Positions 43,643 through 53,461 of a DNA stretch of 64,000 nt are shown here, piece after piece. Position 1 is the first letter of the stretch. Every line of letters starts with the position of its first letter. Below the pieces are notes generated by a model. The model saw only the letters and a program-made list of their open reading frames with translations, ran no database searches and was not told the origin of the DNA. Origin of the DNA: Microbacterium sp. W4I20 (lineage in GTDB: Bacteria > Actinomycetota > Actinomycetes > Actinomycetales > Microbacteriaceae). Both the position numbers and the translations under genes were made by a program. The DNA lies in NCBI RefSeq assembly GCF_030816505.1, contig NZ_JAUSYB010000001.1, positions 2,790,001 through 2,854,000 on the forward strand, written 5' to 3'.

Positions 43643-43957
43643 TCACGCGTGCGGACGCGGCTCGATTCCCAGCCGCGCACACGCCGCGTCGTACACGGCG
43701 ACGACCTCGCGGCGCACTGCGGGGCGGTCGGAGATGGGGCCGCCCGGCCACTCGACGCGCAGCTCGGAGACCGCGCCGCCGCGGGTGACGTTCCACACCC
43801 CGGTTTCGCCGTCGAACCCGGTCATCTCGGCATCCGTGATCTCGGCATCCGAGGACTCGGCGAAGGCACGAGCGATGAGGAGGTTGTCGTCGGTGTGATC
43901 GCCGTTCATGTGTCGCAGGACGGCGGTGATCACGTCGGCATCGAAGATGTGGGGCAC
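43643..43957 (-). CDS. DUF2470-domain protein
   Basis: A 104-residue protein, HMNGDHTDDNLLIARAFAESSDAEITDAEMTGFDGETGVWNV, the pattern of DUF2470 domains also found at the C-terminus of HugZ-type heme-degrading proteins. The conserved HMN-DH segment has been linked to heme in related proteins. It precedes hmuO on the same strand by about 50 bases and likely acts in heme iron use. The iron box lies between the two genes. Confidence 0.85.
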   Translation of the reverse strand: MPHIFDADVITAVLRHMNGDHTDDNLLIARAFAESSDAEITDAEMTGFDGETGVWNVTRGGAVSELRVEWPGGPISDRPAVRREVVAVYDAACARLGIEPRPHA

Positions 43958-44054
43958 CCTGTCACCCTAGGACGAGACGGCGGCGGTGGGCACAATGCCG
44001 ACTTTCAGCATCCGCGTCTTAGACTCGGGAGACACGTCTTCGGGGGTTCTTTCC

Positions 44055-45342
44055 ATGCAACTTCTCTCGTCGCGCCGCTGGCGCGCCGCAGCGGCCGGTG
44101 CGGCGCTTCTCGGTCTGGTCCTCACCGGCTGTGCCGCCGAGGACTCGTTCAGCTACCAGCCGCCTGCTCAGGTCGACGGTGCTCTGCCGGATGACACGGT
44201 CGCCGCGATGCAGGCGGCGGTCGACAACGCGCTGGTCTCGTCGGGCGCCTCCGGCGCGATCGTGGGCGTGTGGGTGCCCTGGAGCGGCAGCTGGGTGACC
44301 GGCGTCGGAACTCAGGGTCGCGACGGCGGCAAGGTCGACACCGACATGTCGTTCCGCATCGGCGACGTGACCCGCCTGATGACTTGCGACGTGCTGTACG
44401 CCCTCGCCGACGAGGGCACGATCAAGCTCGACGCGAAGGTCACGAAGTATGTCTCGGGCGTCGCCGACGCGCAGATGAAAGAGGTCACGCTCCTCGATCT
44501 CTGCAACGGCACCAGCGGTGCCGGCTCCTCCGAGCCGACGGTCAAGTCGGCCTGGCTGAACACGCCCGAACGCGTCTGGGCGCCGCTCGAGCTCGCCGGC
44601 TTCGGACTGGGCCGGGATCGCGTGGCTCCGCACACCACGTTCCGGGACTCCGACGCCGGCTACCTCGTCCTCGGGCTCGCACTGGAGCGAGCCACCGGGA
44701 AGACGGCATCCGAACTGATCGCCGAGTACGTGACCGAGCCGCTCGGACTCACCGCGACCGCACTCCCCGGGGCGACTCCCGCAGCGCCGTCGGATGGTCC
44801 CGTGCTCGACGGGCACTATCTGCCGGCCGTCGAGGGCGGCTACAGCTGCGCCGCGCCGGTCGACATCACCACCCTGTCCGCGAGCTCCGGATTCACCGAC
44901 TCCGGCGTGGTCTCGACGATCTCCGACCTGGGTCGCTACATGCAGGCGGAAGCAAAGCAGGTGCTGCGCACCGAGAAGACGCCCGACCGCTTCGGAGCCC
45001 CACTCCCGGGTGAGCGCCAAGTCGCCGTCCTGGTATCAGGCCACGGGTGGCGCGTACCTCGTCGGCTCGATGGTCGGCCAGCACGGCTGGACGCCCGGCT
45101 ACGCCACGGCCGCCTACTCCGACCCCGCGACAGGGTTCACAGTAGCCGTCGTCCTGAACGACTCCACGGGCGGCGCCTCCTTCGCGCAGAAGCTCTCGTG
45201 GGAGCTCGCGGCGATCGCGTCGAAGTCGCCGGCGGCGTCAGGTGAGACGGTTCCGGAGTTCGGACTGCCGTTCACGGCCGAGGAATACCGCGATTCGATC
45301 ACCAAGGCAGCGGTCGCCTGCGTGGCCCCTCCGGTGGAGTGA
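44055..45342 (+). pseudogene. serine beta-lactamase-fold lipoprotein, frameshifted and without the catalytic SxxK
   Basis: A lipoprotein (lipobox LTGC in MQLLSSRRWRAAAAGAALL...) with a class C/EstB-like domain: FRIGDVTRLMTC stands where SxxK would be, so the nucleophile Ser is Asp and the Lys is Arg. The late motif is GQHGWTPGY. Frame 1 ends with APLPG then nonsense to 45245; removing one G from the run at 45008-45010 joins it to VSAKSPSWYQATGGAYLVGSMVGQ, ending at 45342. ATG 44055 fits the signal peptide. It may be a non-catalytic binding protein if the indel is an error, otherwise a pseudogene. A -10 TTAGACT is at about 44018. Confidence 0.8.
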
Positions 45343-45374
45343 GCCCGCCGGACGGCGACAACGAAAGAGGCACG

Positions 45375-46391
45375 ATGGCCATCATCGACAACGCGATCTA
45401 CGTCGACGGCCACCGCACGGAGAACCCGCAGAGCCTGAGCGAGACGTTCGAGCGCATGCGCGAGCGCGGGGGGATGAGCTGGATCGGCCTCTATCGCCCG
45501 AACGAGGACGAGATCCGCGAGGTCGCCGACGAGCTCGGCATCCACGCCCTCGTCGTGGAGGACGCGCTCTCCGGTCATCAGCGCTCGAAGCTCGAGCGCT
45601 ACGGCGACGTGCTCTTCATGGTGCTGCGACCCGCGCGCTACCTCGACGACGTCGAAGAGGTGGAGTTCGGCGAGGTGCATGTGCTCGTCGGGCCCGACTT
45701 CGTCGTCACCATCCGGCACGCCGAGGCGCCCGATCTCGGCCGGGTGCGACGCCGGCTGGAGGACGACCCCGACCTGCTCCGGCACGGTCCGGAGGCGGTG
45801 CTGTACGCGATCCTCGATGAGGTCGTCGACGAATACGCCCCGGTCCTCGCCGGCCTCGAGAACGACATCGACGAGATCGAGAGCCAGCTGTTCGAGGAAG
45901 ACGTGGACGCCACGCAGCGCATCTACGACCTCGGCCGGGAGGTCATCGACTTCCAGCGTGCGACGCAGCCGCTGTCGGGGATGCTGGAGGCGCTGCTGCG
46001 CGGATCCGACAAGTACCGTGTGAGCGAGGAGCTGCAGAAGTACCTGCGCGATGTGCTCGACCACACGCTGCGGGTGACCGACCGGGCGACGACGTTCCGC
46101 ACGGTGCTGGACAACGCCCTCACGGTGGAATCGACCATCGTCGCTCGCCGGCAGAACGAGGAGATGCGGCGGATGACGGAGCTCGGCATCCGGCAGAACG
46201 ACGAGGTGAAGAAGATCTCCGGGTGGGCGGCGATCCTGTTCGCCCCGACGCTCGTCGGCACCGTGTACGGCATGAACTTCGATCACATGCCCGAGCTGCA
46301 CTGGGCGCTCGGCTACCCGATGGCGATCGGTCTGATGGTCGTGATGGGCGTCGGTCTGTACGCCGTCTTCAAGCGCAAAGGCTGGCTCTAG
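45375..46391 (+). CDS. corA: CorA magnesium/cobalt transporter
   Basis: A 338-residue channel subunit. The cytoplasmic domain of about 270 residues ends in two C-terminal helices with the selectivity motif YGMNF (followed by DHMPEL) between them. The short basic tail KRKGWL is typical. ATG 45375 has AAAGAGG upstream. It lies 33 bases after the corrected lipoprotein stop and may share a transcript. Mg2+ influx is expected. Confidence 0.92.
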   Translation: MAIIDNAIYVDGHRTENPQSLSETFERMRERGGMSWIGLYRPNEDEIREVADELGIHALVVEDALSGHQRSKLERYGDVLFMVLRPARYLDDVEEVEFGEVHVLVGPDFVVTIRHAEAPDLGRVRRRLEDDPDLLRHGPEAVLYAILDEVVDEYAPVLAGLENDIDEIESQLFEEDVDATQRIYDLGREVIDFQRATQPLSGMLEALLRGSDKYRVSEELQKYLRDVLDHTLRVTDRATTFRTVLDNALTVESTIVARRQNEEMRRMTELGIRQNDEVKKISGWAAILFAPTLVGTVYGMNFDHMPELHWALGYPMAIGLMVVMGVGLYAVFKRKGWL

Positions 46392-46545
46392 ACCGCCCGA
46401 CGTCCGCGCGACCGTGGAACGTTTGCACATTCCCGCTCCGTCACTGTGGACGATCGCCCCATGGTCGTGACTTCCTCGCCGCCCGCACACTGACAGCAGC
46501 GAGCCGGTGGCAGACGCCGGACGCCGCGAGAGAAGCGGAGCATCC

Positions 46546-47715
46546 ATGGAGTCGTTCGAGGTGGCTGTCGTCGGGATGGGGGCGATCGGGAGTGCGACCG
46601 CGTACCATCTGGCACGCCGCGGCGCGAAGGTGGTGGCGCTCGAGCAGTACGAGCTCGGCCATGTGCGCGGGGCCTCGCACGACACCTCGCGGATCGTCCG
46701 CACCTCGTACGGCGCCTCCGCCTACGTGCGTCTCGCGCAGTCGGCCTACCGCGACTGGGCCGACCTCGAAGAGGAGTCCGGCGAGCGGCTGCTGACCGTC
46801 ACCGGCGGCGTGATCCTCATCCCGACGGACGGGCCGTACTCGGCATCCGACTTCACCGTGGCGCTGACCGAATGCGGCGTCGAGCACGAGCTGCTCTCGC
46901 CCGCCGAGGTGCAGGCGCGTTGGCCGCAGTTCCGGGTGCCGGAGAACGTCGAGACCGTGTACACGGCCGACACCGGCATCGCCCACGCCTCGCGCACCGT
47001 CGCGACACTGCAGATGCGCGCCCGGATGCACGGCGCCGACATTCGCGACCGCACGGCGGTGCTGTCGCTGACCCCGGATGCCGAGGGCGTCGTCGTGCAC
47101 ACCGCGAACGGCGATATCCGCGCCGGCAAGGTGATCGTCGCCGCCGACGCCTGGACCAACACGCTGCTCGAGCCCCTCGGCGCCGCGATCCCGCTCGACA
47201 TCATGCAGGAGCAGGTCACCTACTTCCACCCGGAGGACCCCGACGACTACGACCGCGCGCGCTTCCCGGTGTGGATCTGGGAGGACGACGAGTGCTACTA
47301 CGGCTTCCCCACCTTCGGTGAGCCGAGCATCAAGGCGGCTCGCGACGTGTCCGAGAACCGGATGACCCCGGAGCAGCGGTCGTTCGTCCCGTCCCCTGAG
47401 CTCACGGCCCAGCTGTCCGAGTTCATGGACGGCCTGATCCCCGGGAAGGGACCGGAGCTGCGCACCGTGACCTGCCAGTACGCGCTGACGAAGGACCGCC
47501 GGTTCGTGCTCAGCGCGCTGCCGCAGCATCCCGACATCATCGTCGGTCTCGCCGCAGGTCACGGCTTCAAATTCACGCCGACACTGGGTCGGGTGCTGGC
47601 CGAGTTGGCCCTGGACGGCGAATCGACCGACGACCTCAGCGAGTTCGACGCGGCGGATTCGATGGTCCGCGAGCTCGCGGGCGGCGCCGTCAGCCCGTTC
47701 CACACCGAGGGGTGA
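46546..47715 (+). CDS. monomeric sarcosine oxidase-like flavoprotein
   Basis: A 389-residue amine oxidase. GMGAIGSATAYHLARRGAKVVALEQ is the FAD-binding Rossmann motif; C310 in TVTCQYALT matches the cysteine that carries covalent FAD in MSOX; GLAAGHGFKFTP is the substrate-site segment. It oxidises an N-methyl or secondary amino acid to the amine, aldehyde and H2O2. The substrate (sarcosine, N-methyl amino acid, pipecolate) is uncertain. It is followed within seven bases by a peptide ABC importer, which probably brings in the substrate. Confidence 0.85.
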   Translation: MESFEVAVVGMGAIGSATAYHLARRGAKVVALEQYELGHVRGASHDTSRIVRTSYGASAYVRLAQSAYRDWADLEEESGERLLTVTGGVILIPTDGPYSASDFTVALTECGVEHELLSPAEVQARWPQFRVPENVETVYTADTGIAHASRTVATLQMRARMHGADIRDRTAVLSLTPDAEGVVVHTANGDIRAGKVIVAADAWTNTLLEPLGAAIPLDIMQEQVTYFHPEDPDDYDRARFPVWIWEDDECYYGFPTFGEPSIKAARDVSENRMTPEQRSFVPSPELTAQLSEFMDGLIPGKGPELRTVTCQYALTKDRRFVLSALPQHPDIIVGLAAGHGFKFTPTLGRVLAELALDGESTDDLSEFDAADSMVRELAGGAVSPFHTEG

Positions 47716-47722
47716 CCCGCGG

Positions 47723-48673
47723 ATGACCCGATACATCATCTCCCGCGTCTTCTCCTCGCTCTTCGTCCTGCTCGTCCTGTCGGTCCTGGTCTTCTCGATG
47801 GTCCGGATCATCCCGGGCGATCCGCTGGCCGCCTTCGCGGACCCGGCGAACCCCGACCCCGAGAAACTCGACGCGCTGCGGACGCAGCTGGGGCTGGACC
47901 AGCCGTGGATCACGCAGTACTTCGTCTGGCTGCTCGGCGTCGTCCAGGGCGACTTCGGCCGCGCGATCACGATCCCCGGCGAGGTGTCCGGCCTGATCGC
48001 CACCCGGCTTCCGCTGAGCCTCACCCTCGCGGTGATGGCGACGGTGATCGGCACCGCGCTCGGCATCCCCGCGGGTGTGCTCGCCGCGACGCGGTGGCGC
48101 CGGCTCCCCGACACGGTCGTGCGCGGACTCTCGTTCGTGCTCCTCGCCACGCCGCCGTTCGTGCTCGGAACCGTGCTGATCCTGGTCAACTCGCTCACCC
48201 TGCGGCTCCCGCTCGTCGGGTACGCCGGCGCCGCGAACGATCCCCTCCGCGCGTTCGGGGTGCTGCTGCTGCCCGCGCTCCTGATCGGCATCGTGCTGGC
48301 GGCGATCATCGCCCGGTACACCCGCGGCACGCTGCTCGACACGCTCGGGCAGGACTTCGTGCGCACGGCCAGGGCCAAGGGCGCCTCGCCCGGGCGCCTC
48401 GTCACGCGGCACGCGCTGCGCAACGCCCTCATCCCGGTCACCACGGTCATCGGCATCGAGCTCGCAGCGCTCGTCGGCGGGACGGTCGTGATCGAGGCGG
48501 TCTTCTCACTTCCCGGCATGGGCTCGCTGCTGCTGACCGGCATCCGCTCGTCCGACTACCCGATCATCCAGGCGACGGTCCTCCTCATCGGCGTCGTCTA
48601 CGTCGTGATCAATTTCGCCGTCGATCTGCTCTACCCGCTGATCGACCCCAGAGTGAGGGTGCACACGCGATGA
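47723..48673 (+). CDS. peptide/opine ABC transporter permease (DppB type)
   Basis: A 316-residue permease with six helices, MTRYIISRVFSSLFVLLVLSVLVFSMVRIIPGDP and the EAA-like loop ARAKGASPGRLVTRHALRNALIPV. It starts seven bases after the flavoprotein stop and overlaps the next permease by ATGA. Substrate class is peptides, opines or nickel; the oxidase context favours amine-containing molecules. Confidence 0.92.
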   Translation: MTRYIISRVFSSLFVLLVLSVLVFSMVRIIPGDPLAAFADPANPDPEKLDALRTQLGLDQPWITQYFVWLLGVVQGDFGRAITIPGEVSGLIATRLPLSLTLAVMATVIGTALGIPAGVLAATRWRRLPDTVVRGLSFVLLATPPFVLGTVLILVNSLTLRLPLVGYAGAANDPLRAFGVLLLPALLIGIVLAAIIARYTRGTLLDTLGQDFVRTARAKGASPGRLVTRHALRNALIPVTTVIGIELAALVGGTVVIEAVFSLPGMGSLLLTGIRSSDYPIIQATVLLIGVVYVVINFAVDLLYPLIDPRVRVHTR

Positions 48674-49677
48674 CCGTCACACGAGAACTCGCCCTCGCGA
48701 AGGTCGCGGGCAAGCGCCCGGCCCGCCGCCGCTTCGGCCCCGCGTTCTGGGGCGGCGCCGGCATCCTCGGCGTCATCCTGATCCTCGCCGGCTGGATGAG
48801 CTTCTGGCCGATGCACGATCCGTTCGCGGCCTCCGGCCTGCCCCTCACCGGACCCTCGGCCAAGCACTTCCTCGGCACCGACAACCTCGGCCGGGACACC
48901 TTCACCCGCCTCGCGCTCGCCGCCAGGACCAGCCTCATCATCTCGGGTGCTGCGGCTCTGCTCGGCGCCGTGATCGGCACGTTCTTCGGCCTGATCGCCG
49001 GCTACGTCGGAGGGTGGGTCGACGCGGTCATCATGCGCGTGGTCGACGCCATCCTCGCCCTTCCCGCCATCCTCGTCGCGCTCGTCGTCGGCGTCGTGAT
49101 CGGGAACGGGCCCTGGCCGCTGATCCTCGCCCTCGGTCTGGTGTTCGCTCCGGGATTCGCCCGGGTCATGCGGGCGCCGGTCATCGCGCTGCGGGAACGC
49201 GACTTCGTGCTCGCCGCCACCCTCAGCGGGGTGCGGCCCCACCGGGTGATCGCCGAGCACCTGCTGCCCAACGTGCTCACACCGCTGTTCGTGCAGTTCG
49301 CGTCGGTCGCCTCGCAGGTCGTCCTGATCGAGGCCGCCCTCAGCTACCTGGGCCAGGGCGTGCAGGCGCCGGAGCCGTCGGCCGGTCGCATGATCAGCGA
49401 GTTCACCCGCTTCATGCAGCTGCAGCCGCTGCTCATCATCCTCCCGTCGCTCGTGATCATCCTGCTCTCGGCGGGGTGGAACCTCCTCGCCGACGGGATG
49501 CAGGACTACCTCGCGCCGCGCCGCGAACCCGCGTTCTCGCTCGGCGGACGCTCGAAGCGCCGTTCCGCGCGCCGATCGACGTCCGCCGCATCCGACCGCT
49601 CCACCCCTTCCGCGCACGACACCCGAACCGAGCAATCCCGAACACAGCAGTCCCGAACCGAGAAGAGGCCCTCATGA
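48670..49677 (+). CDS. peptide/opine ABC transporter permease (DppC type)
   Basis: A 335-residue permease with HFLGTDNLGRDTFTRLALAARTSL and the EAA-like loop LAATLSGVRPHRVIAEHLLPNVLTPLFVQ. The C-terminal 45 residues are an unusual basic, Ser/Thr/Gln-rich tail with SRTQQSRTEK repeats. ATG 48670 overlaps the dppB stop; its own stop overlaps the next start (ATGA). Confidence 0.92.
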   Translation: MTVTRELALAKVAGKRPARRRFGPAFWGGAGILGVILILAGWMSFWPMHDPFAASGLPLTGPSAKHFLGTDNLGRDTFTRLALAARTSLIISGAAALLGAVIGTFFGLIAGYVGGWVDAVIMRVVDAILALPAILVALVVGVVIGNGPWPLILALGLVFAPGFARVMRAPVIALRERDFVLAATLSGVRPHRVIAEHLLPNVLTPLFVQFASVASQVVLIEAALSYLGQGVQAPEPSAGRMISEFTRFMQLQPLLIILPSLVIILLSAGWNLLADGMQDYLAPRREPAFSLGGRSKRRSARRSTSAASDRSTPSAHDTRTEQSRTQQSRTEKRPS

Positions 49678-51251
49678 ACAGACGATCCTGGGCAGGGACG
49701 GCGGCAGCACTCGCCGTCGTCACCCTGACGATCTCCGGATGCTCCGCCGGTGGCGGCGGCAACGGTGCCGAAGAGCCCGCGGGCGATCCGGTCGCCGGCG
49801 GCACCCTCACCTGGGGAGTGCCCGCGGAGCCCTCGGCCGGTGGCGTCGACCCGATGGTCGCCTCGGCCATCGCCGCTGAGGTCATCTACTCGATGGCCTA
49901 CGACACGCTCCTCACCCGCGACGACGACAACAAGATCGAGCCCGCGCTCGCCACTGAGTACGAGCAGGTCGACGAGCTCACCTGGGTGTTCCAGCTGCGC
50001 GACGACGTGACGTTCTCGGACGGCACGCCCTTCGACGCGGGAGACGTGGTCTACTCCTTCGAGACGCGCAAGGACGGCGGCACGAACGCCACCTACCTCA
50101 GCCTCATGGAGAGCGTGGAGGCGACCGGCGACCACGAGGTCACGTTCCACTTCAGCGCACCGGACGGCACGTTCCTCGACGCGGTCTCGGCCCGCCAGAC
50201 GTTCCTCATCGTCAGCGAAGAGGGCTACGGCAACGCGACCGAGGAGGAGCGTCAGACCACCAGCTTCGGCACCGGCGCCTACCAGGTGACCGACTGGAGC
50301 CAGGGCGTCTCCGTCACGATGGAGAAGAACGAGGACTACTGGGGCGAGGAGCCCTACCTCGACGAGATCGTCTTCGAGCTCTACCCCGACGAGAACACGC
50401 TCCTCGCCGCCGTGCAGCAGGGCAGCGTGCAGGCCGCGTCGTTCATCGACGGCAGCCTCGCCCAGCAGGCCGAGCAGTCGGGCTTCACGCTCGGCGACGC
50501 CGCGTTCCGCCAGAACCTCGCCATCTACGTGAACCCCGAGGCGGGTCCGCTCGCCGACGTGAACGTGCGCCGCGCCTTCTCGCTCGCGCTGGACCGCCAG
50601 GCCCTCGTCGACACGGCCATGCTGGGCAATGCGGGCGTCTCGTTCGTGCCCCCGGCCGGCGACCCCGGAGCGACCGACGCGACGAAGCTGCCGTACCACC
50701 AGCGCGATGTGGATGAGGCGAAGCGCCTGCTCGAAGAAGCCGGCCAGCCGAACCCCGAGATCACGCTGAGCTACATGGGCGACGTCGCCCAGGCCCACCA
50801 CCCGGTCTACGAGATGATGCAGCAGCAGCTGGCCGAGGCGGGGATCACGCTGAACCTCAAGTCGACGCCGCTCGCCGAGATCGCGCCGATCTTCACCACG
50901 GGCGAGTCCTGGACCGACCTGGTCGCCATCCCCGGCAGCCCGCGTGCCTCGGCCGCGTTCTACCTGGAGCCGGTCCTGCTCGAGGGCGGCGTGTACAACC
51001 ACTGGGACGGCAACCCCGACGCCGACAAGGCGCGCGAGCTGCTGAAGGCCGCGAAGTCCGCGGCATCCCCCGAGGAGTACACCGACCTCGTGGCGCAGCT
51101 CGCGACCGAGGCGGCCGACCAGGCGCTCGAGTTCGTGCCCGCCGCGGTCCCGGTGTACTTCGAGGTCTGGGACGCGAACAAGCTGCACGACTACGAGAAC
51201 GACGCGTTCTACTCGCGCTCGGCTCTCGATCGCGCCTGGCTGTCGCAGTGA
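49674..51251 (+). CDS. peptide/opine ABC transporter substrate-binding lipoprotein
   Basis: A 525-residue family 5 binding protein. Lipobox LTISGC; a disordered Gly/Glu spacer; then GGTLTWGVPAEPSAGGVDP. FRQNLAIYVNPEAGPLADVNVRRAFSLALDRQALV is the family hallmark. ATG 49674 overlaps the permease stop. It determines the substrate specificity of the transporter. Its stop is followed by a strong stem-loop. Confidence 0.92.
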   Translation: MNRRSWAGTAAALAVVTLTISGCSAGGGGNGAEEPAGDPVAGGTLTWGVPAEPSAGGVDPMVASAIAAEVIYSMAYDTLLTRDDDNKIEPALATEYEQVDELTWVFQLRDDVTFSDGTPFDAGDVVYSFETRKDGGTNATYLSLMESVEATGDHEVTFHFSAPDGTFLDAVSARQTFLIVSEEGYGNATEEERQTTSFGTGAYQVTDWSQGVSVTMEKNEDYWGEEPYLDEIVFELYPDENTLLAAVQQGSVQAASFIDGSLAQQAEQSGFTLGDAAFRQNLAIYVNPEAGPLADVNVRRAFSLALDRQALVDTAMLGNAGVSFVPPAGDPGATDATKLPYHQRDVDEAKRLLEEAGQPNPEITLSYMGDVAQAHHPVYEMMQQQLAEAGITLNLKSTPLAEIAPIFTTGESWTDLVAIPGSPRASAAFYLEPVLLEGGVYNHWDGNPDADKARELLKAAKSAASPEEYTDLVAQLATEAADQALEFVPAAVPVYFEVWDANKLHDYENDAFYSRSALDRAWLSQ

Positions 51252-51257
51252 CACCCC

Positions 51258-51297
51258 GCCCGGGCGTCGGCGCGAACATGCGCGCCGGCGCCCGGGC
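51258..51297 (+). terminator. stem-loop between binding protein and ATPase genes
   Basis: GCCCGGGCGTCGGCGCG (51258-51274) pairs with 51281-51297 with one mismatch and a six-base loop (AACATG). It starts six bases after the stop codon. No U run follows; it probably stabilises or attenuates the mRNA so that the binding protein is in excess, as in many ABC operons. Confidence 0.75.
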
Positions 51298-51342
51298 ATC
51301 CACTACTTCTTCTTCCGCACCAGAGAGAAAGCCGGGTCGCGC

Positions 51343-52212
51343 ATGACCGACGACGTCGACGCCCTCCGCGTCGAAGACCTCAGCATCTCCTACGGCACCG
51401 CCCCGCCGTCGGTCTCCGGTGTGTCCCTGCGCGTGCGCAAGGGCGAGATCGTCGGAGTGATCGGCGAATCCGGCAGCGGCAAGTCCAGCATCGCGCTGGC
51501 GATGATGGGGCTGCTGCCCGACTCGGCCCGCGTGACGGCCGACCGTATGACGGTCGCCGGCGCGGAGATGCAGGATGCGACGGAGCGTGACTGGGGGCAG
51601 GTGCGCGGCGTGAAGGCGTCGATGGTCTTCCAGGAGCCGATGGCGGCCCTCAACCCGTGCATGCGCATCGGCGCCCAGATCGCCGAGGTGCTGCAGATCC
51701 ACGGCAAGGCCGACAAGAAGCAGGCCAGGGCGCGCGCCCTCGAGATCCTGCAGCTGGTGCAGATGCCGGATGCCGAGAAGCGGCTGAACTACTATCCGCA
51801 CCAGCTCTCCGGCGGTCAGCGTCAGCGCGTCGTCATCGCGATCGCCGTGGCCGCAGGCCCCGATCTGCTCGTGGCCGATGAGCCGACGACCGCGCTCGAC
51901 GTGACCGTGCAGGCGCAGATCCTCGAGCTCATCAAGAGCCTCCGCGACGAGACCGGCATGGGCGTGCTGTTCATCAGCCACGACCTCGGCGTGATCGGAC
52001 AGCTCTGCGAACGGGTCGCAGTGATGTACCGCGGCCGGGTCGTCGAGTCGGGCTCGGCGCGACGCGTGCTGGAGGATCCGCGGCATCCGTACACCCGCGC
52101 GCTGCTCGAGAGCATCCCCCGCCCGTCGGTGCCGGTGCGCTCACCGCTCGCGGTGATCCCGGCGCTCAATGACTTCGCCGAGGCGCCCGCCGAACTCGAG
52201 GAGGCCTCATGA
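51343..52212 (+). CDS. peptide ABC transporter ATPase (DppD type)
   Basis: A 289-residue ATPase. Walker [10 protein letters not shown], signature LSGGQRQRV and Walker B LVADEPTTALDVT. The C-terminal part (HPYTRALLESIPRPSVPVRSPL) is the oligopeptide-type extension but lacks the four-Cys iron-sulfur motif of classical DppD/DppF. Its start is ATG 51343. It overlaps the next gene by ATGA. Confidence 0.93.
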   Translation: MTDDVDALRVEDLSISYGTAPPSVSGVSLRVRKGEIVGVIGESGSGKSSIALAMMGLLPDSARVTADRMTVAGAEMQDATERDWGQVRGVKASMVFQEPMAALNPCMRIGAQIAEVLQIHGKADKKQARARALEILQLVQMPDAEKRLNYYPHQLSGGQRQRVVIAIAVAAGPDLLVADEPTTALDVTVQAQILELIKSLRDETGMGVLFISHDLGVIGQLCERVAVMYRGRVVESGSARRVLEDPRHPYTRALLESIPRPSVPVRSPLAVIPALNDFAEAPAELEEAS

Positions 52213-53024
52213 GCGGCGTGCTGACCGACGGCGTGCGGACCGACGACGTGCGGAGCGATGACGTGCTCCGGGTGAAGAACATCACGCAGCGCTTCGGGCA
52301 CGGCGACAACGCCATGATGGCGCTCGACGACGTGAGCCTGTCCGTCCCCCGGGGCGAGACTCTGGGCCTGGTCGGCGAGTCGGGCTCGGGCAAGAGCACG
52401 CTCGCCCGCGCGATCCTGCTGATGCGCAAGCCCACGTCCGGAACCATCGAGTTCGACGGTGAAGACGTGACCGGGCTGCGCGGCCGCGCGCTGCGCACCC
52501 ACCGCCGCCGCATCCAGATGGTGTTCCAAGACCCCAACGACTCGCTCGACCCGCGGTTCACGGTCGCCCGGTCGATCTCGGAGCCGCTCGTCGCCGCCGG
52601 TATCGGAGCCAAGGAGCGTCGCCGCCGTCTCGCGGATGCGCTGGATCGCGTCGGACTCCCGATGGACTCGGCCGAGCGCTACCCGCACGAGTTCTCCGGC
52701 GGACAGCGTCAGCGCATCGCGATCGCCCGCGCCATGGCCGCCGAGCCCGAGTTCGTCGTGCTCGACGAGCCGACGTCGGCCTTGGACGTCTCGGTGCAGG
52801 CGCAGGTGCTGAACCTGCTCGTGCAGCTGCAGAAGGACACCGGCGTCACCTACCTCTTCATCACGCACAACCTCGCCGTCGTGCACCACCTCGCCCATCG
52901 CGTCGCGGTCATGCACCAGGGCAAGGTCGTCGAGGAGGGCACCGGCGCACAGGTCATGAACGCGCCGCAGCATCCGTACACCCAGCGTCTGCTGGAATCG
53001 ATGCCGGTGCTGTACCGGACCTGA
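52209..53024 (+). CDS. peptide ABC transporter ATPase (DppF type)
   Basis: A 271-residue partner ATPase: GESGSGKST, signature FSGGQRQRI and Walker [14 protein letters not shown]. Its ATG overlaps the dppD stop. The first 20 residues repeat T-D-(D/G)-V-R (from repeated GACGGCGTGCGGACC-like bases). The C-terminus is short, ending at [15 protein letters not shown]. Confidence 0.93.
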   Translation: MSGVLTDGVRTDDVRSDDVLRVKNITQRFGHGDNAMMALDDVSLSVPRGETLGLVGESGSGKSTLARAILLMRKPTSGTIEFDGEDVTGLRGRALRTHRRRIQMVFQDPNDSLDPRFTVARSISEPLVAAGIGAKERRRRLADALDRVGLPMDSAERYPHEFSGGQRQRIAIARAMAAEPEFVVLDEPTSALDVSVQAQVLNLLVQLQKDTGVTYLFITHNLAVVHHLAHRVAVMHQGKVVEEGTGAQVMNAPQHPYTQRLLESMPVLYRT

Positions 53025-53026
53025 TC

Positions 53027-53452
53027 ATGAGGATTCAGCGAGCGGGCGACAACGCCCACGTCTGGGAGCTGTACGACGGTGCGGGCCGCATCGGCATCGA
53101 GTGGTACTTCCAGGAGACCTCTGCCCTGCCGATCTCGGTCATGCGGTACCACCTCGAACCGGGCGCGGAGGAGGGGCAGCACCACCACCTGGAGGGGGAC
53201 CCGGACAGCTGCTCGACGAACAGCTCCGACGAGATGTACATCGTGACGCGGGGTGAGGTCGTGATCACCGCGGGCGAGGATCGGCGGACGCTGCGCGCAG
53301 GTGATGCCTTCTACGCCCCGGAGGGCATGCAGCACGGGGTGCGAAACGAGTCGGATGCCGTCGCCGAGCTCGTGCTCGTGTTCGGCCCGCGCGGGCAGCA
53401 TCCGTTCTCCCAGACCGGGGTCGAGGCCTTCGACGCGGAGGCGGAGCGGTAG
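53027..53452 (+). CDS. cupin-domain protein
   Basis: A 141-residue single-domain cupin: motif 1 with HHHLEGDPD...DEMYIVTRGEV and motif 2 APEGMQHGVRNES. The His cluster would bind Fe, Mn or Zn. It begins two bases after the ATPase stop and is the last gene of the transporter operon. It may process the imported substrate or sense it. Function not determined. Confidence 0.85.
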   Translation: MRIQRAGDNAHVWELYDGAGRIGIEWYFQETSALPISVMRYHLEPGAEEGQHHHLEGDPDSCSTNSSDEMYIVTRGEVVITAGEDRRTLRAGDAFYAPEGMQHGVRNESDAVAELVLVFGPRGQHPFSQTGVEAFDAEAER

Positions 53453-53461
53453 GGTTCCGCT

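Noticed and set aside
44312..44638. A small minus-strand ORF opposite the beta-lactamase-fold gene
   Set aside because: It has low-complexity composition and no start signal; the plus-strand frame is supported by lipobox and domain motifs.
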